Assembly (NCBI GenBank): GCA_003153875.1 | Contig: PMBY01000448.1 | Location: 489 to 10,123 of the forward strand | Source of the DNA: Myxococcales bacterium | GTDB taxonomy: Bacteria; Myxococcota; Polyangia; Fen-1088 | Direction of reading: 5' to 3' | DNA: 9,635 bases | In this document: piece by piece, positions 6,101-9,635 of the stretch | Layout: every line of letters starts with the position of its first letter | How positions within the stretch are numbered: position 1 is the first letter of the stretch | Program-made: the position numbers and the translations under genes | Notes under the pieces: model-generated | What the model was told of the DNA's origin: nothing | The model's input: only the letters and a program-made list of their open reading frames with translations | Database searches by the model: none

Positions 6101-8860
6101 AACCGTCTGGGTGACGAGCATGTCTATGGTGAGCGTCGTTGACGTCACCGCGACCGTGCCCACCTCGACCGTACCGAAGTCCACCGGCGATGGATCGAAG
6201 GTCAATGGGCCAGTGGCCGTGCCTGACACGTCGACGCTGGCCGTACCACCAGCCGAGCCGTTGATGGTCAGGGTGCCGGTCTTGTCGCCGATTCCGCTCT
6301 GCGGGTAGAAGTCGAGCCAGACGATGCATTCCTGCACCGCCGATGAGACGTTCGCCACGAAGCCCTGGCAGAGCAGATTCGACGGAGTGGCATGCTCATT
6401 GGCTGCGGCGACTCTGAAGTCCGCCGGCGATGCCGAGGTGGTCAAGCTCAGGCTCAGAGTGTTCTGGTGGTTGGCAGCATTCGACCCGCGGACCCTGACC
6501 ACAAAGAGCTTCTGTTGGTTATCAATGTGGTTGGGATCGAACACGCCGAGCGGAACCTGGCCGAAGTTGGTGCCCAGAGTAGAATCGAGCGGCGTGCAGG
6601 TGCCCCACGGGTCGTCGTTGACGACGGTTCCGTCCTTGTTGCTGCAAGGAAGGATCTCGATCACAGGCAAGCCAAGGCCGTTCAGGGTGGCGCTCGTGGC
6701 GCCGCCCTTGACCGTGGTTACCTGCAGCGTTGCCGCGCGAGCGCCCGCCGCGGTGGGGGTGAAGTCCACCGTGATCATGCAAGTGTCACCCGGCCTGAGG
6801 GTTCCCGGAGCGGTGGCCGGGCAGGTGTTCTTCGAGATGACGAAATCACCGGCGGCAGCGCCCGTGGTCTTGACTGTGACGGCGCCCGTGTCGGTGGGGC
6901 TCTTGTCGGAGTTGGTCACCACGAAGGTAATCCCGGCGGGTGCACTCACCGTACCGGACGAACCACCAGCGCCAGCGGCAGCGCCCAGGCCGTAGGAACC
7001 GTTGGTCTGGCCGATCACTGTGGCAGCGAATGTGTTGTCCGAGGCGCAGGGGTTGTTCGGATCGAATGCATGATGGCTGACGGCGGGCGCCGTCGGCCGA
7101 TCCGCCGGACCGGCGCAGGTGACAGGCTTGTCGATGGTGAGCAGGGCCTCCGGTACCGAGGTCCCGTGCAGGGTTGCGGTGGCAGAGATGGTCCCGTCGC
7201 CGACCGTCACGGTGGCCGTCGCGTTTCCTTCGACCGTGGGCGCGAAGTGGACGGCGAACACGCAGGTCTTGCCAGGGGCCAGGGCGGCGGAGCAACCGTT
7301 GCCCGCGACCACGAAGCCATTGCCCGGCGATGATACGTTCAGTGCACCTGTGGCCGCCCCGCCGCCGTTGGTTACGGTGAAGCTTGCGTCGGTGCTAACC
7401 GAGTTATTCGGGATGGAGAGGAAGTCGTACGAGGAAGGCGACACAGTGAGCACGCCCGCGGTCAGGCCGATGCCCGAGAGCTGGATGAAGCCAGGATTCC
7501 CGCTGGCGGCAGTGACGTTGAGGATCGCATTCAAAGACCCAGCCGCGGTCGGATGCAGGGACACAACCACGCTGCAGGTCGCATTCGCATCAAGCGAAAT
7601 GCCAGTGCAGGTATCGCTGCCCTTCACGAACTGCGCATCGCTGATGGTCACGGTCAGCGTGCCCGAGGCGGCGGTTCCGGTATTCTTCACGGTGAAGTTC
7701 TGGGGCGTGCCGGTGTTGCCAATCACGACTGAACCCAAGTTGGCCGTGCCGGTAACGGTGAGAGTGGTGGGTCCGACCGAGACACAGGTCAGGGCCGCTG
7801 AAACCGAAGCCGCAGCTCCGGTGGTGTCCACGACGTTCAGAGTGGCGCTCTTGGTGCCCACGCTCGTCGGAGTGCACACAACTTGCAACGAACAGCCAGT
7901 GGACCCGGCCAGGGGCGCAAGGCAACCCGGAACGGTGATCGCGAACTGGTCCGCGTTGACACCGCCAAGGGTAGCCGAGATCTGGCCCGTCGACAGGCCG
8001 CCGGAGTTCGCAACCCCGAAGTTCACCGCTGAGCTCGGGGTGCCGTTCTGGGTCTGGAAGGTGGTCTTGTCCGGGGTGATCACCAGCTTCGCCGTGTCAA
8101 AAACGGTGGCAGTAACAATTGCGGTCTTGCTCAGCCCAGCGGCGCTGCACACCACCGAGTCACTCTTCGAACCTGGCGAGGTCGCCTTGAAAGTGAAGCC
8201 GACGGTGCAAGAAGCGCCAGCAGCCAGCGCGGCCGGGCACACCTTGGCGGGGTCAGCCGTCAGATCCACGCCGCTCACGCTGCAGGCGAGGTCAGTGACA
8301 GAGACCGTGGCCTGGACGGTGACCGACCCGGTCACGGAGGCGTTCGTCGCCACCTTGTCGCCGAGGTTGACACCGGCCACGCTGAAACTGCCCAGAGGCA
8401 CGCCGGTGCCGCTCAGGCTGACCGCCAGCGTGGGGGTAATCGACAACACCCCACTGACCCTCCCCACCGCGGTCGGCTGGAAGGCCACTGAGACGGTACA
8501 GCTACCCGCCGCCGGCACAGAGGCGCAGGTATCGGTGATGCTGAACGCGCCCGAACCGCTGATGGTCGGGACGATTGCGACCGCCTGGGCGCCTGAGTTG
8601 GTGATGGTGACGACCTGTGCGGGGCTGGGCACGTTTACATCAACGCTCCCGAAGGTCACGGTAACCTTGTCAATCGAGAGTGTGCCCGCGGGCCCGCCGT
8701 CCGGTGGGGGGATGTTCGTAATGCCGTCCGGGCCCCGGCTCGCATCCTTTACTGCGGGGTTGGAACTACTTCCACCGCAGCCGGCGACCGCCAGCATGCC
8801 GACCAGCCCCAAGCAAGCGGCCTGGAGCAACCGATCGAAATTCTTAGAACACGTCGTCAT
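3122..8860 (-). CDS. Giant repeat lipoprotein, choice-of-anchor D / ASH-like domain protein
   Basis: This is a 1912-residue exported protein. Residues 1-28 are a lipoprotein signal peptide: basic residue Arg10, a hydrophobic core, and the lipobox Val-Ala-Gly-Cys with lipidated Cys28. A Gly/Ser/Pro/Asp-rich linker follows to about residue 59. The rest divides into about 15 beta-rich repeats of 98-160 residues. Recurring elements are an opening strand with 'DFGxVxVG', a central 'TVTNxG', a Cys-x(7-20)-Cys hairpin running into 'VxFxPxxxG', and a closing 'LxGxG'. These are hallmarks of the bacterial 'choice-of-anchor D' and ASPM-SPD2-Hydin-like immunoglobulin folds. The protein ends right after the last repeat, with no C-terminal sorting signal, so the N-terminal lipid is the only visible anchor. 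Start: GGAGG lies seven bases upstream of the ATG. Role unknown; a cell-surface or periplasmic adhesive or scaffold function is an inference from the architecture. No catalytic motif is seen. It is transcribed alone, convergent with the HD-GYP gene and divergent from gyrA. Confidence 0.93.
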   Translation of the reverse strand: MTTCSKNFDRLLQAACLGLVGMLAVAGCGGSSSNPAVKDASRGPDGITNIPPPDGGPAGTLSIDKVTVTFGSVDVNVPSPAQVVTITNSGAQAVAIVPTISGSGAFSITDTCASVPAAGSCTVSVAFQPTAVGRVSGVLSITPTLAVSLSGTGVPLGSFSVAGVNLGDKVATNASVTGSVTVQATVSVTDLACSVSGVDLTADPAKVCPAALAAGASCTVGFTFKATSPGSKSDSVVCSAAGLSKTAIVTATVFDTAKLVITPDKTTFQTQNGTPSSAVNFGVANSGGLSTGQISATLGGVNADQFAITVPGCLAPLAGSTGCSLQVVCTPTSVGTKSATLNVVDTTGAAASVSAALTCVSVGPTTLTVTGTANLGSVVIGNTGTPQNFTVKNTGTAASGTLTVTISDAQFVKGSDTCTGISLDANATCSVVVSLHPTAAGSLNAILNVTAASGNPGFIQLSGIGLTAGVLTVSPSSYDFLSIPNNSVSTDASFTVTNGGGAATGALNVSSPGNGFVVAGNGCSAALAPGKTCVFAVHFAPTVEGNATATVTVGDGTISATATLHGTSVPEALLTIDKPVTCAGPADRPTAPAVSHHAFDPNNPCASDNTFAATVIGQTNGSYGLGAAAGAGGSSGTVSAPAGITFVVTNSDKSPTDTGAVTVKTTGAAAGDFVISKNTCPATAPGTLRPGDTCMITVDFTPTAAGARAATLQVTTVKGGATSATLNGLGLPVIEILPCSNKDGTVVNDDPWGTCTPLDSTLGTNFGQVPLGVFDPNHIDNQQKLFVVRVRGSNAANHQNTLSLSLTTSASPADFRVAAANEHATPSNLLCQGFVANVSSAVQECIVWLDFYPQSGIGDKTGTLTINGSAGGTASVDVSGTATGPLTFDPSPVDFGTVEVGTVAVTSTTLTIDMLVTQTVTVTNYGASTQGPLSFTITGTNAAEFATVDDNCSNQKLANLEHCTLSFIMIPATEGAKTATLTVISGALSSTVQFIGNGKVSALGAKPISVAPLTVDFAKVAVNAPSDWTTITVSLNGTAETGNIDYALSCGTGISCLGFEIAQAPGVVGTCGVSDTRHLGGANPTSCTIKVRFNPTSLNDGAVAADELTLMVSEVRSTQEVDVTLTGIATPQLALSALTHDFGSVPSGQASATYTFTVTNVGATTYTGLAVTSVNPNDPNSAYVPLNTNGTATTCGVSGILDPNTQCVVVVSLTAPALAPGALTLPVKSTLVVGNASGNNFATASITATAVKKATIEAVGLTQGLGTYGNYVDLGIVPQGLKSSDVTIYYTNTGAVPATGMHFLWTDYSSGVVLLPPSLTQDMNDPYFVFAEVAPANSCIGKASLAPGEICAVSFHLAASSGVSGGVYYAELDVYATNAAHAQAITAWGYSTASTGASTITPSFFNFNPTGSTVTGTSSTAQVFQLNAGTASGLSGTLTPGSTGFPNQGDFIINPHVGASPCNADPNDPNDPTVSLAANGSCTFSVTFHPQSSADQYRLGSVTVSGSTVSAGFIGKVPKPATLAIKGPTAGNAFGDVLYTATSTAMPLTITNTGEVASDALTLVVGALDPNTSVDPDSAGSNADVAKFTVGTTCNKAIAAGETCSFTLTVSPGATGLIPASTSYVLEVEANATSGIKAYSTPVTARGVLPAGLALTPANPTAFPDQPVGSTVGTISKTFTIQNGNAAAALPTQSSGPLTISVSDATNFVLDPNGCDVAADPNGPGLVDTDSCTVTVSFKPDKAATLGALPVTLSVSSSHGGNKSVTVQAKAIAPLAFVATASLSTPSDPGTGSLWTATPSGLAASPVDFGDLAVGTLPVIIPTAHQVIRLWVENAAGAPHTGILTTAKTGSDFRIIADNCVGVQLGVDNSESEFCNIDVRFEPSSSGAKTGSVTVSGTPGHSATIALAGNGL
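3432..3450 (-). repeat. 19-base exact repeat, copy 1 (Ser-Pro-Val-Asp-Phe motif, last repeat)
   Basis: The plus-strand string CCGAAGTCCACCGGCGATG recurs exactly at 6174-6192. It encodes the conserved 'SPVDFG' opening strand of repeat 15. A near copy, differing by one base over 17, occurs around 6414-6430, where it encodes 'SPADF'. Confidence 0.6.
4445..4468 (-). repeat. Tandem 9-base repeat encoding Asp-Pro-Asn units
   Basis: The nonamer GTTCGGGTC (plus strand) is present twice in full, with a further CGGGTC in front. On the coding strand it gives residues 1465-1472, DPNDPNDP, inside the Cys-Cys hairpin of repeat 12. Similar nonamers (GTTCGGATC, GTTGGGATC) occur singly elsewhere in the gene, for example at 7055-7063 and 6530-6538, again encoding DPN. 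Confidence 0.75.
6174..6192 (-). repeat. 19-base exact repeat, copy 2 (Ser-Pro-Val-Asp-Phe motif, eighth repeat)
   Basis: This is the second exact copy of the 19-mer at 3432-3450, here encoding the same opening strand in repeat 8 (residues about 885-1001). The flanks on both sides differ, so the match is confined to the motif. Confidence 0.6.
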
Positions 8861-8867
8861 GTAATAG

Positions 8868-8872
8868 CCTCC
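8868..8872 (-). promoter_or_regulatory. Ribosome binding site of the giant lipoprotein
   Basis: CCTCC on the plus strand reads GGAGG on the coding strand, seven bases before the ATG at 8860. This is a canonical Shine-Dalgarno site at good spacing and fixes the start of the lipoprotein. Confidence 0.85.
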
Positions 8873-8896
8873 GTCAATAACCCAAGTGTTGTTTCC

Positions 8897-8914
8897 GCAG
8901 CGCGTGCGCGTTGC
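8897..8914. repeat. Short GC palindrome in the lipoprotein leader
   Basis: GCAGCGCG-TG-CGCGTTGC is an inverted repeat with one G-T position, about 40 bases before the lipoprotein start codon. It could fold as a hairpin in the 5' leader or be an operator. No family is recognised. Confidence 0.35.
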
Positions 8915-8926
8915 AGCAGCCGGGAC

Positions 8927-8955
8927 AGTTTTGGGTCAGTAGCCTGTGGAATCAA
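8927..8955 (-). promoter_or_regulatory. Possible promoter for the lipoprotein gene
   Basis: On the minus strand TTGATT (8950-8955) is separated by 17 bases from AAAACT (8927-8932). The first hexamer is a fair -35 match; the second matches the -10 consensus at only three of six positions. It is about 70 bases before the start codon and is offered only as the best candidate I could see. Confidence 0.2.
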
Positions 8956-9175
8956 GAAAAAAAACGAAGCCACGGCGGATCCTTACCCCCGATCCATCCC
9001 GTTTTGGACGGAAGTGTAGGCACAGGTGGCACAACCTCGTAGACAATTGCTGCCTCCGCAAACAAAAAACCGGAAACCCATGTCGTCAATGTAGGCGTCA
9101 TTACGTGATTTTAGTATGGGGACGCAGACAGCGGATGCAGCGGTTGCTCTTGTGCAAGCGGGAATGATGAGAGTG

Positions 9176-9205
9176 GTGGCCGAACCGTCGAGAACGGCCG
9201 GCCAC
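9176..9205 (+). other. Hairpin 1 in the gyrA leader
   Basis: GTGGCCG (9176-9182) pairs with CGGCCAC (9199-9205). An inner CCGT/ACGG pair (9185-9188 with 9194-9197) extends the stem across a small internal loop. There is no T run after it, so it is not a terminator. It lies about 110 bases before the gyrA start. Confidence 0.45.
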
Positions 9206-9226
9206 GATCCACGACCACGACACTCG

Positions 9227-9250
9227 CGCGGCTGTGCCGAGCGAGCCGCG
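9227..9250 (+). other. Hairpin 2 in the gyrA leader
   Basis: CGCGGCT (9227-9233) and AGCCGCG (9244-9250) are perfect reverse complements around a 10-base loop, 21 bases after hairpin 1. Together they would make the leader strongly structured if transcription starts upstream of them. Confidence 0.4.
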
Positions 9251-9315
9251 GAATTGGAGTGTCTCTGCGCTCGTGACTTGGCCGCCGTGACTTGGTAGCT
9301 TGCGCGGCCAGCGAC

Positions 9316-9635
9316 ATGGATAACATCGAAGGCCCTACGCCTCCTCCGGCAACCCCGCCTGCGCCCCCTCCACCGCCGGCCAACATCGGACTGCGCATCC
9401 CGGTCGCCATCGAGGAGGAGATGAAGTCATCGTTCATGGACTACGCCATGAGCGTGATCGTGGCGCGCGCTCTCCCCGACGCACGCGACGGACTCAAGCC
9501 AGTGCACCGGCGTATCCTCTATACGCAGCATTTGATGAACAACCTGTGGAATCGGCCTTACATCAAGTGCGCGCGCGTGGTCGGCGATGTGCTGGGCAAG
9601 TTCCATCCCCACGGCGATTCTGCTTGCTACGACGC
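9316..9635 (+). CDS. gyrA: DNA gyrase subunit A, N-terminal part (cut by the window edge)
   Basis: GyrA is the DNA-cleaving and religating subunit of the A2B2 gyrase that introduces negative supercoils using ATP hydrolysed by GyrB. The 106 complete codons here cover the start of the breakage-reunion domain. '[19 protein letters not shown]' and '[12 protein letters not shown]' (residues about 32-69) match GyrA closely, and the quinolone pocket '[10 protein letters not shown]' is at residues 97-106. Ser102 and Asp106 correspond to E. coli Ser83 and Asp87, and both are unmutated. The catalytic Tyr lies beyond the window. ATG 9316 is chosen because an in-frame TGA sits at 9274-9276 and GyrA-type homology begins before the next ATG (9421). 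No clear ribosome binding site precedes it; TTG 9292 is the only other candidate. Residues 7-21 are an unusual proline-rich tail with 11 prolines. ParC is the main alternative, since the 'DSACY' spelling is seen there, but the N-terminal block fits GyrA better. Confidence 0.88.
   Translation, partial: MDNIEGPTPPPATPPAPPPPPANIGLRIPVAIEEEMKSSFMDYAMSVIVARALPDARDGLKPVHRRILYTQHLMNNLWNRPYIKCARVVGDVLGKFHPHGDSACYD

Larger units (their letters stand above)
3125..8683 (-). repeat. Array of about 15 degenerate beta-sandwich repeats inside the lipoprotein
   Basis: By eye the repeats begin near residues 60, 158, 258, 366, 470, 573, 733, 885, 1002, 1132, 1255, 1395, 1521, 1652 and 1775. The first five are 98-108 residues long; the other ten are 117-160 because of loop insertions. 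Every repeat carries the Cys pair before the 'F-x-P' strand, and each contains an even number of cysteines. The repeats are diverged at protein level, so the array is old rather than freshly amplified. Boundaries are approximate. Confidence 0.8.
8873..9315. other. Divergent non-coding region between the lipoprotein gene and gyrA
   Basis: About 440 bases separate the two divergent genes. The part around 8955-9120 is clearly richer in A tracts than the rest of the window (a run of eight As near 8957-8964 and another of six near 9063-9068), as expected of promoter DNA in a GC-rich genome. From about 9170 to 9310 it is GC-rich with two hairpins. Small open frames here (for example 8946-9167 on the plus strand) encode Arg- and Cys-rich strings without gene-like composition. 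I find no convincing small gene or RNA gene. Confidence 0.6.

Noticed and set aside
7119..8864. 581-residue open frame on the plus strand opposite the lipoprotein gene
   Set aside because: It is exactly antisense to the well-supported lipoprotein. Long antisense frames are common opposite GC-rich coding DNA; the translation has no domain, signal or ribosome binding site that I can see. The same applies to the plus-strand frames at 4394-5572 and 6392-7333.
8946..9167. 73-residue plus-strand frame in the divergent region
   Set aside because: It is an Arg-, Lys- and Cys-rich string with no ribosome binding site, lying in A-tract promoter-like DNA. It does not look like a protein.
9421..9423. 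ATG 9421, just after GAGGAGGAG, as the gyrA start
   Set aside because: The purine stretch is too close to the ATG to act as a Shine-Dalgarno site and encodes the conserved Glu-Glu-Glu. GyrA-type homology already begins upstream of it.
9111..9437. 108-residue minus-strand frame overlapping the gyrA start
   Set aside because: Its Gly-rich part is simply the antisense of the gyrA proline codons, and it conflicts with gyrA.

Overview
The window is a GC-rich bacterial chromosome segment. Its gene content is a REC-GAF-HD-GYP signalling protein, a giant lipoprotein of the 'choice-of-anchor D' (ASH-like beta-sandwich) type, and a GyrA with a proline-rich head. Together with the codon use, this suggests a Myxococcota or other former Deltaproteobacteria lineage. 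That assignment is an inference from style, not from a marker-gene comparison.

Layout. Positions 1-1290 (+) hold the 3' part of a membrane protein, probably DUF2254-like, whose start lies outside the window. Five bases later, 1296-2948 (+) encodes a response regulator with an HD-GYP cyclic-di-GMP phosphodiesterase output; the two genes look like one operon. Positions 2949-3121 hold two strong inverted repeats. The second (3063-3094) is a rho-independent terminator placed between convergent genes. Positions 3122-8860 (-) are a single 1912-residue lipoprotein made almost entirely of about 15 beta-sandwich repeats, each with at least one cysteine pair. Positions 8861-9315 are a divergent non-coding region with the lipoprotein leader on one side and a structured leader for the next gene on the other. 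From 9316 (+) to the window edge runs the 5' end of gyrA, including the quinolone-resistance-determining region.

How it fits together. The first two genes form a plausible membrane-signalling and second-messenger pair. The lipoprotein is a separate transcription unit with its own ribosome binding site and terminator, and is probably exported and lipid-anchored in the envelope. gyrA is a housekeeping gene on a separate transcript. I see no mobile elements, CRISPR arrays, tRNA or rRNA genes. Nothing here amounts to a clear undescribed multi-gene system. The most distinctive features are the cysteine regularity and the DPN-rich loops of the giant lipoprotein, and the polyproline head on GyrA.
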